NCBI GenBank assembly: GCA_026134085.1
Contig: JAOQIN010000006.1
Coordinates: forward strand, 1 to 64,000
Length of the DNA stretch: 64,000 nt
Origin: Candidatus Methanoxibalbensis ujae
GTDB taxonomy: Archaea > Halobacteriota > Syntropharchaeia > Alkanophagales > Methanospirareceae
Reading direction: 5' to 3'
Under the pieces are notes generated by a model. It was not told where the DNA came from, did no database searches, and saw only the letters and a list, made by a program, of their open reading frames with translations. A program made the translations under genes and the position numbers. Shown here piece after piece: positions 19,259 through 28,829 of this stretch (positions within the stretch are counted from its first letter, which is position 1; the number at the start of each line of letters is the position of its first letter).

Positions 19259-19465
19259 ATGCCCCTGTACATTTTCGGGGAGGATGCTCGCAGATTTTTG
19301 AGGGCACAGGGCTCAAATCTCCGAATAAATGATGATTTCTGCATTGAAATAGATGAGCATGGGGAATGGTATGTGCGCGCTACAAAAAACATTGTGAAGA
19401 AGATGATGGATAAGAGAAGGAGTGGTGGGGGGATTGGTGAGATATGCTTCATATTCCTACAATGA
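19259..19465 (+). CDS. Hypothetical small protein
   Basis: 68-aa ORF directly downstream of the clamp-loader gene; no recognised domain. Confidence 0.35.
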   Translation: MPLYIFGEDARRFLRAQGSNLRINDDFCIEIDEHGEWYVRATKNIVKKMMDKRRSGGGIGEICFIFLQ

Positions 19466-19519
19466 CCGTTGAGAGAGAGCAGAGAGAGAGCAGACTGAAA
19501 CTCTCACCACGACTTCAAA

Positions 19520-19855
19520 CTAACTGAGCTCATTTTTCAGCTCCTCAAGTCTCTGCAGCAGAGACTTGCCCTTTTCCGTTATCACATACTCCGAGGAGTT
19601 TTCATGCTCTTTTATGTATCCCTGCTCAACAAGCATGCTGAAATATTTCTGAAAATTGCGCCAATCAATGTTCGCATAATGCATTATATGCGTCTTTCTC
19701 ATACTGCCGCCCTCGTTTAATCCGTAGAGTATCTCAAAGATAATATCCCATCTGCTCCTCCTCCTCCTGACTTTCCTCCCATATCTCATTTTCAAGCGCT
19801 GCTTACCATTTTCAGATCCGATGTCCATACGCTCATCTGGAAGAACAAACTGCAT
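19520..19855 (-). CDS. Winged-helix DNA-binding protein (archaeal wHTH regulator)
   Basis: 'SRWDIIFEILYGLNEGGSMRKTHIMHYANIDWRNFQKYFSMLVEQGYIKEHENSSEYVITEKGKSLLQRLEEL'; start at internal Met. Confidence 0.75.
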   Translation of the reverse strand: MQFVLPDERMDIGSENGKQRLKMRYGRKVRRRRSRWDIIFEILYGLNEGGSMRKTHIMHYANIDWRNFQKYFSMLVEQGYIKEHENSSEYVITEKGKSLLQRLEELKNELS

Positions 19856-19975
19856 TGCAATAACAAGTATTAATAATAAAATATGAATATCATCACATAA
19901 GTGCAGAGTGCACATCGGGAGCGAGGATGTCGGGAGAGGAGATACACATTTTTCTGCCCTCCAATATAAGAGGGG

Positions 19976-21259
19976 ATGACAACCGACAGCGACAGGGACA
20001 GGACACTGCTTCCGTTTATCGCATCTCACGGACTTATCCACGGTCTGTCAGCATCGCTTCCCGCACTGCTTCCTCTCATAATGGAGGAATTCAATTTGAA
20101 TTACACTGAAGTGGGCATTTTATCCTTCTCCCTGGGCGCCTCCATAGGCATGATGAGCATATTAACAGGAATATTATCTGATATTATGAGAAATAAGATC
20201 AATATACTTGGATATGCGCTTCTTTCAACAGGTATTTTTTCATTTTTTATTATTTTCACAAGGGATTATATTTCTTTACTTTTTTATATGGTTATATTGG
20301 GCTTTTTGTTGAGTTTTTATCATCCACTTGCGCTGTCGTATATTGCAATTTTTTTCAGAGGGGAGAGGGGGCGAGTGTTTGGCATGCATGAGATAGGTGC
20401 AAACCTGGGGCTCGCCGCTGCTCCTGCAATTGCTGGATTTCTCGCGCCGCAGGTGGGATGGAGGGTGTCGTATGCGGTATTGGCTATGCCAGCTGTCTTT
20501 TCCGCGCTGTTCATATTGAGCATGAACGGTGCGCGTGTCAGGATGCGTGTCAGGAAGGAGAACGCTCTGAAGGAGAGCGCCACAAGCGCTGAGAGCGCTG
20601 AGAGCGCTGAGACGAGTATGTGTGATGATCGTGATGCGGATGGTGGAGGATGTGACGGTGCTGTGCGTGCTCGTGGTGGCGTCATATGTGCGATTTGCGA
20701 TGATCTGTGCGATTTCGTCAACCAGATGAGGGGTCGTTTTATCCGCCAGTTATACATTGCGGAGGGCATTTTCGGATTTGTTGTGGGCGGTGTATCCACA
20801 TTTATACCGTTGTATCTTGTGGCTGAGGGTTTCAGTGTGGCATTTGCAGGTGTTGTGACAGGTGTGTTTCTGGCATTCGGCGCGATTGGCAAATATTTAG
20901 GAGGCGTGATCTCAGATATTTTCGGCGGAAGATCTGCGGTTTCCATAGGATTTCTTCTGGCTGCGCCGCTTTTCCTCGCCGTCCCACTGATGCCGTGCGG
21001 ATTTCTTTCGCTTGTTCCTCTTGTTCTTGCAGGTATGACATTTCCGATGGCGCTGTCTGCAATAATAACATGCATATCCTCCGAAATACCTCATTCACGA
21101 ACGGGAATAGCATTCGGCTTCATGATGTTCGCGGGATTCGGATTTGGCTCTCTATCACGACCGATACTCGGATTGGCGGGGGATACGCTCGGAATTTCCT
21201 CCATATTCTTCATCATAAGCGCCGTATCGCTCATAGGTGGCGCCATCATACGGGCATGA
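19976..21259 (+). CDS. MFS transporter
   Basis: About 12 hydrophobic segments; 'GLIHGLSASLPALLPLIMEEFNLNYTEVGILSFSLGASIGM', 'GIAFGFMMFAGFGFGSLSRPILGLAGDTLG'. Confidence 0.85.
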   Translation: MTTDSDRDRTLLPFIASHGLIHGLSASLPALLPLIMEEFNLNYTEVGILSFSLGASIGMMSILTGILSDIMRNKINILGYALLSTGIFSFFIIFTRDYISLLFYMVILGFLLSFYHPLALSYIAIFFRGERGRVFGMHEIGANLGLAAAPAIAGFLAPQVGWRVSYAVLAMPAVFSALFILSMNGARVRMRVRKENALKESATSAESAESAETSMCDDRDADGGGCDGAVRARGGVICAICDDLCDFVNQMRGRFIRQLYIAEGIFGFVVGGVSTFIPLYLVAEGFSVAFAGVVTGVFLAFGAIGKYLGGVISDIFGGRSAVSIGFLLAAPLFLAVPLMPCGFLSLVPLVLAGMTFPMALSAIITCISSEIPHSRTGIAFGFMMFAGFGFGSLSRPILGLAGDTLGISSIFFIISAVSLIGGAIIRA

Positions 21260-21369
21260 AGTGGTGCATGAAGAATGAATGCTGAGCTTGTATAATGATT
21301 AGGTGATTGCTCAAAACATTCCACCGTGGTATAATGAGATGTGACATCAGGGGGTGAACATAGTAAAGC

Positions 21370-22000
21370 TATCATAATAGCAGAGGAGTTTCTGAGAGAG
21401 GTGGGGATTTTAAGGAGTCAGAGTGATGGGAACAAGGAAAAGTGAGAAGAAATTTTTATAAATGCTATCGGTGTAAGCGAGAATGGGGCATAAGGAAAGT
21501 GTTCTGGAAGGACTCGAAATTTAAGTTTGTTTTAGCCCTTATGTTTGAATTGGAAGTTCCTGTTTTAAGTGAGATATAATACAGTTCACAGATTATGCTG
21601 TGAGAGGGAATATATCAATATCAGAAGGCCAGCGAGGATGACTATCGGGGGAATTAGAGGCAGATGGGAGTTGGGAGGGTTATGGAGGGAAGAGAAAGGA
21701 TAGGAGAGGCATAGGAGCTAAAAAATATCTTGGGATATTGGAAAGTGGAGGGAAATAAAGGTAGAGATGAAGAAGTTAAGACGGATACATGAGGCTGTAA
21801 AGAAGGTGAGAAGAGGGGGTCTGATTTGGTTTAATTATGATGGACTTGTTATGTCTGGGTTCAGACATGGGAGGATAGACCTAAGAGACCAATGGGAATG
21901 TTTATATAGGAGAGTTTTTGGAGTTTTGCTGGAGTTTTGCTGAGGGGAAATTGTTGAAGTTTCATGGTCTATCACCGGATAAGTTTCCGTTTAGAGTTCT
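21370..22000 (+). pseudogene. Decayed IS1595-like transposase relic
   Basis: No continuous ORF; fragments 'FYKCYRCKREWGIRK' (zinc-ribbon-like), 'ERIYQYQKASEDDYRGN', then 'ESFWSFA...RGKLLKFHGLSPDKFPF', like the C-terminus of IS1595-type DDE transposases. Confidence 0.5.
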
Positions 22001-22090
22001 AATATAATAAGAAATAAGTTTATTTGAAAAATAGTTTTATTAAAAAGGAATAATAAAAAATTATTGATAAAATAACAACAAAAATAAAAC

Positions 22091-22756
22091 TCAGATTAAA
22101 AGGTCGTTTGGCGTGTTTATGTTTATGAATGTGCACAATTCAGCATCTATTTTCCTTATCTCTGCGACATCCACAAACTTCGTATTTCGCAAATATGCGA
22201 TGGCTGAAGATATTCTGCGCTCTCCCTTTTTTATCGTGTTTTCAGCTGCTTCAATCATCGCATCACGCCGATATATCGCATGGAGTGGCTCTATCATGCC
22301 GTTCTCCCACGCTGGAACTACAGCGTCAAATCCATTTGCCTCCTCAAACAGGAAAGCAACGACTTTCGCATTTAGAAATGGCATATCGCAACCTGTCACA
22401 AACACAAATTCGTGCGAGGCGCTGCGCAACCCTGAAAGAATACCTGCGAGCGGTCCAAAATCTCTGATGATGTCGTATGTGATGAACAATTTTTTTTCTG
22501 ATCCTGTTGATGATGTTGCGTTTGATGTTGCGTATTTTGATGATGTTGCGTTTGATGTTGCGGCGTCAGCAGCTGCGTGGTATATCGCGTTTCCCTGCTC
22601 CTGATCCCTTGCGACGATTATGATTTCAGATGCAATGGGCGATATGCGATGGACCACATGCCTCACCAGCGGCTTCTTTCTGAATATTGCGATGCATTTC
22701 TCAACAGGGAAGAAGCGCTGCCCATTTCCACCCGCGAGTATGACAGCTGAGAGCAT
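22091..22756 (-). CDS. mobA: Molybdenum cofactor guanylyltransferase
   Basis: 'SAVILAGGNGQRF...KPLVRHVVHRI', 'DFGPLAGILSGLRSASHEFVFVTGCDMPFLN'. Confidence 0.88.
   Translation of the reverse strand: MLSAVILAGGNGQRFFPVEKCIAIFRKKPLVRHVVHRISPIASEIIIVARDQEQGNAIYHAAADAATSNATSSKYATSNATSSTGSEKKLFITYDIIRDFGPLAGILSGLRSASHEFVFVTGCDMPFLNAKVVAFLFEEANGFDAVVPAWENGMIEPLHAIYRRDAMIEAAENTIKKGERRISSAIAYLRNTKFVDVAEIRKIDAELCTFININTPNDLLI
22508..22562. repeat. Two exact 25-bp copies at 30-bp spacing, in frame inside mobA
   Basis: tgatgatgttgcgtttgatgttgcg at 22508-22532 and 22538-22562; encodes the repeated peptide ATSNATSS. Confidence 0.92.
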
Positions 22757-23037
22757 CTTCTCCCGTTCTCCCTTTACTCATCAGGACAGTCAAGACCATC
22801 TCATTCATGAGAATTCACGATCGGGCATATCAATCTGCCTCTTTCGTTATCAGCTTCACGATCTCACACCGAATCTCACGATCTCACACCGAATCATCAT
22901 ATTTAATAAGTTCGGGATTATTTAAACATTGTGCCTCTGGATCTCAGCCCAGAGGAGGAAGATAAAATGAGTGGGAGAATTGAAGAAAAAAGAAGGGTGT
23001 AAGCTCCTCCTTCAGGCATAGGCGGAATATGGGTTGA

Positions 23038-23100
23038 GATGGTAAAAAAAGAAAGAAAAGGAAAAGAAAAGGAGAGAGAGGAAGATAGGAGGGAGAGGCG
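23038..23100. repeat. Polypurine leader tract
   Basis: ggtaaaaaaagaaagaaaaggaaaagaaaaggagagagaggaagataggagggagagg just upstream of the 23101 ORF. Confidence 0.8.
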
Positions 23101-23418
23101 TTGCATATGGAGGCGAAGGACATTATATTTGCAGTTGTGATGGTTTGTGCTGCGTTTATCCTCTCATTGCGCGTGCTCAGTGTGTATCGGAAGGATGATC
23201 CTGTGATCGTGCTTTCTGTCGTTCTGCTGACAGGGATGATAGCATTGCTTTTTTTGAGTGTTGAGGAGAGATTGAAGCGCGTGGAGGAAAGCATTTCAGA
23301 GAAAGAGCGATCAATTCGCGTGAGCATGCAGTCTGTTGAAGATGAAGTTCGTGGCAGAGTGAGTGAAGCCACAAACAAAATGGATGAGATTCTGAGGATA
23401 ATGGGCAGAAGGTATTGA
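23101..23418 (+). CDS. Small membrane protein with two TM segments and a coiled-coil tail
   Basis: Hydrophobic 'IIFAVVMVCAAFILSLRVL' and 'VIVLSVVLLTGMIALLFLSV' then charged helix. Confidence 0.6.
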   Translation: MHMEAKDIIFAVVMVCAAFILSLRVLSVYRKDDPVIVLSVVLLTGMIALLFLSVEERLKRVEESISEKERSIRVSMQSVEDEVRGRVSEATNKMDEILRIMGRRY

Positions 23419-23473
23419 TCTCCTGAAAATTATAGAAGAAGCGTATATATGAAGGAGTGAATGGCGGAGGAGG

Positions 23474-24001
23474 ATGTGGTCGGATATAATGAAAAAGTTT
23501 GAGCGAGCACCTTCGCAGCGTAAAGTGGTTGCGCTTATGCTTGAGCGCGGCTTTGGTGTGAGTCCTGAGGGCAAGGTTTCTGTGAACGGCATAGAGATAC
23601 CGCATATGCATATAGCCAGGAATGTCAATGTGGACAGGCGTGTTGTGGATGCGGCGGTTGCACGCATATTGAGCGATGAGGATTTGAGAAGAATATTTGA
23701 GAACATTCGCACGATACCTTTCCTCGTGGAGATCGCACCGATGCTCGGCATGAGTGTTCTTGTCATACAGGCAGTTGATCCGAAGGAGCGCGGCATACTC
23801 GGTGAGGTGGCGGCTAAGATCGCAGATCGCGGCATAAGCATACGGCAGGCTGTCAGCGATGACCCTTATTTCGTTGAAGATCCAAGACTGACGATAATCA
23901 CTGATAAATTGCTTCCAGGCGACCTGATTGAGGACATAATGCGATTGAAAAATGTGAAAAGCGTCCAGATATATCAGCCAGAAACCGAGAAAAAGAAATA
24001 A
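23474..24001 (+). CDS. ACT-domain regulator of amino acid metabolism (COG2150-like)
   Basis: 'RKVVALMLERGFGVSPEGKVSVNGIEIP' and ACT-like 'GILGEVAAKIADRGISIRQAVSDDPYFVEDPRLTIITD'. Confidence 0.72.
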   Translation: MWSDIMKKFERAPSQRKVVALMLERGFGVSPEGKVSVNGIEIPHMHIARNVNVDRRVVDAAVARILSDEDLRRIFENIRTIPFLVEIAPMLGMSVLVIQAVDPKERGILGEVAAKIADRGISIRQAVSDDPYFVEDPRLTIITDKLLPGDLIEDIMRLKNVKSVQIYQPETEKKK

Positions 24002-24018
24002 CCGGTGATGGCGGAGGT

Positions 24019-25173
24019 ATGAAAATGGATTTCTGGATCGTGCCGCCTGACGATATAAGAAGTGGCAGAACAACAGATGTATACTTCATACGAACGGAAG
24101 AGATCATGCATGCCAGAGGCATAAATCCGCATGTGGTCGCGGAGGTGGTGGCATCAGGTCTTGAAGGTGGCTGGGGCGTTCTTGCAGGTGTTTCTGAAGT
24201 TTCTGTGCTTCTTGAGGGCAGGGATTTAGATGTGTATGCGATGCCAGAAGGCACCATATTTTTTGAGGAGGAGCCTGTTCTTCGCATAGAAGGTCGCTAT
24301 TTGGAGTTTGCCCGCTTTGAGACGCCGATTCTCGGATTTCTCTGCCACGAATCTGGTATTGCAACAAAAGCAGCACGCATCAAAAAGAAAGCGGGAGATG
24401 TCCCTGTGATCTCATTCGGCACGAGAAGACAGCATCCAGCACTCGCAGCAGTGATTGAGAAATGCGCTTACATGGGCGGAATGGACGGCGTCAGCAATGT
24501 CGCAGGCGCATCTCGACTCGGCATTCAACCGGTGGGGACGATGCCTCACTCGCTCATCATATGCTTCCGCTCGCAGCAGGACGCCTGGAAGGCTTTTGAT
24601 GAGATTATGCCCGAGGATGTGCCACGCATATGCCTATGCGACACCTACTGCGATGAGAAGACAGAAGCGGTCATGGCTGCGGAGACGCTCAAGAGACTGA
24701 ACGCAGTTCGCTTGGACACTCCTTCATCAAGAAGAGGGAACTTCAGAAAAATTGTTGAGGAGGTTCGCTGGGAGCTTGACATAAGAGGCTTCAAAAATGT
24801 CGGAATTTTCGTCAGCGGAGGCATAGACGAGGCGGAAATTGAGGAATTGCGAGACATTGTCTCAGGATTCGGCGTCGGAACAAGCGTGGCAAATGCGAAA
24901 TGCATAGATTTTGCTCTTGATATTGTTGAGATTGAGGGCGAGCCTTGTGCAAAGCGAGGGAAAAAAGGTGGGAAGAAGCAGGTTTATCGCAGGAAGACGG
25001 AGAAGGGGTTTGAGGATTTCGTTGCAATTGAGAACTCAAAGCAGCATTTTGAAGGAGAGCCACTGCTGAAACCTCTCATTCTCGGCGGAAGGATTGTTGA
25101 AGATTTTCCACTCTCGCTGGAATCTGCAAGGAAGAGGGTGCTTGAGCAGTTGAAAGTGGTTGAAATGGATTGA
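24019..25173 (+). CDS. Nicotinate phosphoribosyltransferase-like protein
   Basis: 'SGRTTDVYFIRTEEI', 'ISFGTRRQHPALA', 'MDGVSNVAGASRLGIQPVGTMPHSLI', 'GIFVSGGIDEAEIEELRD...FGVGTSVANA'. Confidence 0.88.
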   Translation: MKMDFWIVPPDDIRSGRTTDVYFIRTEEIMHARGINPHVVAEVVASGLEGGWGVLAGVSEVSVLLEGRDLDVYAMPEGTIFFEEEPVLRIEGRYLEFARFETPILGFLCHESGIATKAARIKKKAGDVPVISFGTRRQHPALAAVIEKCAYMGGMDGVSNVAGASRLGIQPVGTMPHSLIICFRSQQDAWKAFDEIMPEDVPRICLCDTYCDEKTEAVMAAETLKRLNAVRLDTPSSRRGNFRKIVEEVRWELDIRGFKNVGIFVSGGIDEAEIEELRDIVSGFGVGTSVANAKCIDFALDIVEIEGEPCAKRGKKGGKKQVYRRKTEKGFEDFVAIENSKQHFEGEPLLKPLILGGRIVEDFPLSLESARKRVLEQLKVVEMD

Positions 25174-25239
25174 AATAGAAATAGAGTTGATTGTTCTGTT
25201 TTTGTTTTTTTATCATGCAAGGCATTCGGCGGTAGTATT

Positions 25240-26373
25240 GTGGAAGCGGATATTCAGAACAGGATGGCAGAGAGGGGAGGATTGAGAAATTTTGAGAAGA
25301 AGGAAATTTTTGAGAAAAAGGAAAGGAGGAGGACGTGTTTTCATGACAGGGAAAGAGAAATAGAGGAGATAATGAACATCTTAAATACTGAACCTACTTT
25401 GATTACTTTCATATATGGTCCTATAAATTCAGGTAAAACTGAACTTATTGACCATCTGGCTGAGCAATTACCTGAGAATTATGTTGTATTCAATGTGAAT
25501 TTGCGCGGTAAATTTATATCAGATTACAGAGATTTTGTGCGTGCTTTATTCAAAATAGAAAGAGAGAAGACATACAAAGACATAATCAGGAAAATATCCG
25601 AAGTCTCTGTGAAGGCATTGAAATTTGTAGGCATTCCAGTAACGGAAGATATATTGAATTTACTGTTTAAGGAGCGGACTTATGAGGATGTTTTTGAGTT
25701 TCTTGAGGATTATTTTATGAAAATAGGTGAGAATAAAAATTCCGTATTGATTTTGGATGAGTTACAGGTGATAAAGGATGTAAAAGTGGATGAACTGCTC
25801 AAGCTTTTTAATTTCTTCATTCGCCTGACGAAGGAGTTGCATTTGTGTCATGTGTTCGCAATAACATCTGATTCGCTCTTCGTTGAACGCATTTACAGAG
25901 AGGCGATGTTGCAAGGGCGCTGCAGATACTTATTTGTGGATGATTTTGACTATGAAACGGCGATGGCCTTCCTGAATAAATATAACTTCGGAGAAAAGGA
26001 GAGGGAAATGGTATGGGAGTATGTGGGCGGTAAGCCAGTTTATTTGGTTGAGCTTGCGAATGCGAAAATGAATGGAAAGGACATAGAAGAGGAAGTGAAG
26101 AAGTTGTTGAAGATTAGAACAAATCAAATACTTTCAATATTTGACGAAATATCGCTTCGTAAGGTCAAATATTCGGAGGAGGCAATAATGGAGGAATTCA
26201 GGAAATTTGAGAGGGAGGAGATAATACAGTATGATAGGATGAACAAAGAAAAAATATTTCTTGTTGAAAGGAACATTCTGTTCATTGACCCGACACAAAG
26301 AACAGTAAAACCACAGTCAAAATTGGACTTGCTTGCCATAAGGAATGTGTTAAAGTGCGAGAGGAAAAAGTGA
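25240..26373 (+). CDS. Archaeal STAND-like AAA ATPase (PF01637-type)
   Basis: 'FHDREREIEEI', 'TFIYGPINSGKTELIDHL', Walker B 'NSVLILDELQVI', 'GGKPVYLVELA'. Confidence 0.8.
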   Translation: MEADIQNRMAERGGLRNFEKKEIFEKKERRRTCFHDREREIEEIMNILNTEPTLITFIYGPINSGKTELIDHLAEQLPENYVVFNVNLRGKFISDYRDFVRALFKIEREKTYKDIIRKISEVSVKALKFVGIPVTEDILNLLFKERTYEDVFEFLEDYFMKIGENKNSVLILDELQVIKDVKVDELLKLFNFFIRLTKELHLCHVFAITSDSLFVERIYREAMLQGRCRYLFVDDFDYETAMAFLNKYNFGEKEREMVWEYVGGKPVYLVELANAKMNGKDIEEEVKKLLKIRTNQILSIFDEISLRKVKYSEEAIMEEFRKFEREEIIQYDRMNKEKIFLVERNILFIDPTQRTVKPQSKLDLLAIRNVLKCERKK

Positions 26374-26441
26374 AAGACATGAGAAGAGAAATTAGAACGG
26401 GAAACAATTTTGATTTTGCCTGCAGTATTGATCATGATGGA

Positions 26442-26783
26442 TTAATTATGAGATATTAATTCCAGGATTTCAACCATTCTCCGCCCAAAATCTGTGAGAT
26501 AGTATATCAGGAATTTCCCTTTCCGCTCAAAATCTATCAAGTTCGCATCTTTCAGTAGTTTCAGATGGTAAGAGAGCGCTGAGTATTGAATATTTGAGAG
26601 TTCAATGAGGACGCAAACGCACACACTCTCTTCCTTCAACACTCTTAATATCTTCAGACGGAGCGGGTCGGAAAGCACCTTAAATATTGAAGCCTCCTGC
26701 GACACATCTTTGCTGAAAATCCTTCTCAGTTTCTCAAGCGTCTTCGCAGGAATCTCGTATGATGGCGGAATTTCTGACGGCAT
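26442..26783 (-). CDS. arsR: ArsR-family metalloregulator
   Basis: 'FKVLSDPLRLKILRVLKEESVCVCVLIELSNIQYSALSYHLKLLKDANLIDFERKGKFLIYYL'; CxC in the metal-sensing position. Confidence 0.87.
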   Translation of the reverse strand: MPSEIPPSYEIPAKTLEKLRRIFSKDVSQEASIFKVLSDPLRLKILRVLKEESVCVCVLIELSNIQYSALSYHLKLLKDANLIDFERKGKFLIYYLTDFGRRMVEILELISHN

Positions 26784-26793
26784 TTCTTATTCA

Positions 26794-27768
26794 TTATGCA
26801 AGGAAACTTTCAATTTTAGGGGAGAGGTGAAGAAAGAGCAGCATAATCGGCATTTGAAGCAGAGGGGCGACAGCAGCGGGCAAGACAGCGAGCGTTCCGT
26901 GGAATGCGGTGACTGCAATGCCGATGGTAATTGCGTGGTTCTTTGCGGTAACGCTGTATCCGAGAGCCATGCAATCGCCGAATCCGATGCGAAGTGCTTT
27001 TGAAATGAAAATTACGAGGAGGAAGTTCAGCGGATACAGCGTTGCGATGCCCAATAAGACAAGGGAAACATAGTGGAAGTTCGGAATAATTGTTCTTGCT
27101 TGCGTTGAAATGATTGTGAAAATCATGATTAACATGCCCGATGTTGAAACTGCCGGGAAATCGGGGGATATTTTGCGGTATTTTTCCATGCCTATCTTGC
27201 GAATGAGCATTTTTCTTGTGATTGAACCTGCGACGAGCGGCAGAATTATGATGAAAAAAATCTTCTGAAGTATCATAAAAGGGTCAATGCTCACATATAT
27301 CCTTGCGAGCAGCCACATCCAGAAAGGCACGAGGGGAATGGCGAGCAGAAGGCTCAACGCAACAATTATGAGCGCAGTTTCCACCTTTCCCCTTGCGTAG
27401 CCCGTCCATGCGGCGACCATTCCACTGCAAGGCACAACGATTTTCAGAATGAAGCCCGTTGCGAGATATGGGTCAGTGTTTCGCAGTAGAATGAACGCCC
27501 AGAGCGCACCGAGCAGAGGAGCGAGCAGGAAATTCATTAAAAGTGCGATAGAAATGATTTTTGGCGACTTCGCCGCCTTCACCACATCCTCAATCTTCAA
27601 ATTTATCATCATCGGATACAGCATTACAAATAAGAAGAAGGGAATAAGCGGCTTTAACTTGCTTATTTCGGGGTAAAAATAGCCAATTATGAGCGCAAGA
27701 CTTATTGAAATTGCCACCCATATCGGTAAAAATTTCCGAACAGCTTCCGCCCAACGCATACTGACCAC
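26794..27768 (-). CDS. ACR3/bile acid:sodium symporter-type arsenite permease
   Basis: Polytopic; 'FFLFVMLYPMMINLKIEDVV', 'IVVPCSGMVAAWTGYARGKVETALI', 'YSVTAKNHAITIGIA'. Confidence 0.82.
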   Translation of the reverse strand: MVSMRWAEAVRKFLPIWVAISISLALIIGYFYPEISKLKPLIPFFLFVMLYPMMINLKIEDVVKAAKSPKIISIALLMNFLLAPLLGALWAFILLRNTDPYLATGFILKIVVPCSGMVAAWTGYARGKVETALIIVALSLLLAIPLVPFWMWLLARIYVSIDPFMILQKIFFIIILPLVAGSITRKMLIRKIGMEKYRKISPDFPAVSTSGMLIMIFTIISTQARTIIPNFHYVSLVLLGIATLYPLNFLLVIFISKALRIGFGDCMALGYSVTAKNHAITIGIAVTAFHGTLAVLPAAVAPLLQMPIMLLFLHLSPKIESFLA

Positions 27769-27853
27769 TCCTCCACCTCTTCCTCCTTCGCTTCTCCACG
27801 CTTTTGCCCCTCACTTTTGGGCGTTCTCGTGTTCTACTGCTCTTTCTCTGCGT

Positions 27854-28702
27854 TCATATCGGCAGTTTTATTCCGAGACCCGTCTCAATCATTTTCCAGC
27901 CCATGTAGAGCATCACTATAATGAACACATATCTGAGCTGCTTTGCTGGCAATTTATGTGCAGTTCTGGCGCCTACTTGAGCCATCAATACGCTCGTTGC
28001 CGCGAGTAGAATCCATGATTCAAGGTTCATGTATCCCAGCATGTGAAGATTGTGGAACACGAATGGTATGTCCGCTTTTAAACCGTTATAGATGTAGCCG
28101 AGCAGTCCGCCAATTGATGTGAAAATCATCAAAGCGGTGGAAGTGCCGACTGCAAGATGTATTCCGAATGAAAGAGCAACGACCATCACGGGAACCATGA
28201 GGACGCCGCCGCCGATGCCGATGATGCCTGTGACGATGCCGAGCGGGAAGCCCCACGCCGCCCAAACAAGTGGGTTCTCAACAGGCTTCTTACCAGTCTC
28301 TTCAGGTGGCTTCGCAGTGAGCATTCTGACCGCACCCAGAATGATTGCGCAGCCGAAGGCGATGCTTAAATACTTTCCGGGCGTTATTGATGCGATTGTT
28401 GAGCCTATTACCGCGCCTATTGCACCTGTTACGCCGAGAATTACTGCCGCTTTCCACATTACCGCACCTTTCTTTGAGTGTCTGTAAGCACCACTCATAG
28501 CAGTAGGAAGAACAACAGCGAGATTCGTGCCGAAAGCAACCTTTACCGCCGTGTTCAAGTCCATTCCCATCGCCGTATATACCCATACCTGAACAGGAAT
28601 CATGATGAAGCAGCCGCCGACGCCGAGAAGACCGCTTGCGAAGCCCACGCCGAGTCCCGCCAAGAGCAGAACAACCGCAGCAGTCAAAAAACTGATTGGC
28701 AT
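27854..28702 (-). CDS. TSUP family (TauE/SafE) permease
   Basis: 'GFASGLLGVGGCFIMIPVQVW', 'GIVTGIIGIGGGVLMVPVMV'. Confidence 0.9.
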   Translation of the reverse strand: MPISFLTAAVVLLLAGLGVGFASGLLGVGGCFIMIPVQVWVYTAMGMDLNTAVKVAFGTNLAVVLPTAMSGAYRHSKKGAVMWKAAVILGVTGAIGAVIGSTIASITPGKYLSIAFGCAIILGAVRMLTAKPPEETGKKPVENPLVWAAWGFPLGIVTGIIGIGGGVLMVPVMVVALSFGIHLAVGTSTALMIFTSIGGLLGYIYNGLKADIPFVFHNLHMLGYMNLESWILLAATSVLMAQVGARTAHKLPAKQLRYVFIIVMLYMGWKMIETGLGIKLPI

Positions 28703-28829
28703 TCGTTCACCTCCCTCTCACATCTCTCACGCCACTCACACCTCTCACGCAGACACCGAGACACATAATTTCAAAAATTTTTGAAATATATAAAAAGGCT
28801 TTCGTTTTTTCTTCTGATCTCTCAGCTAA

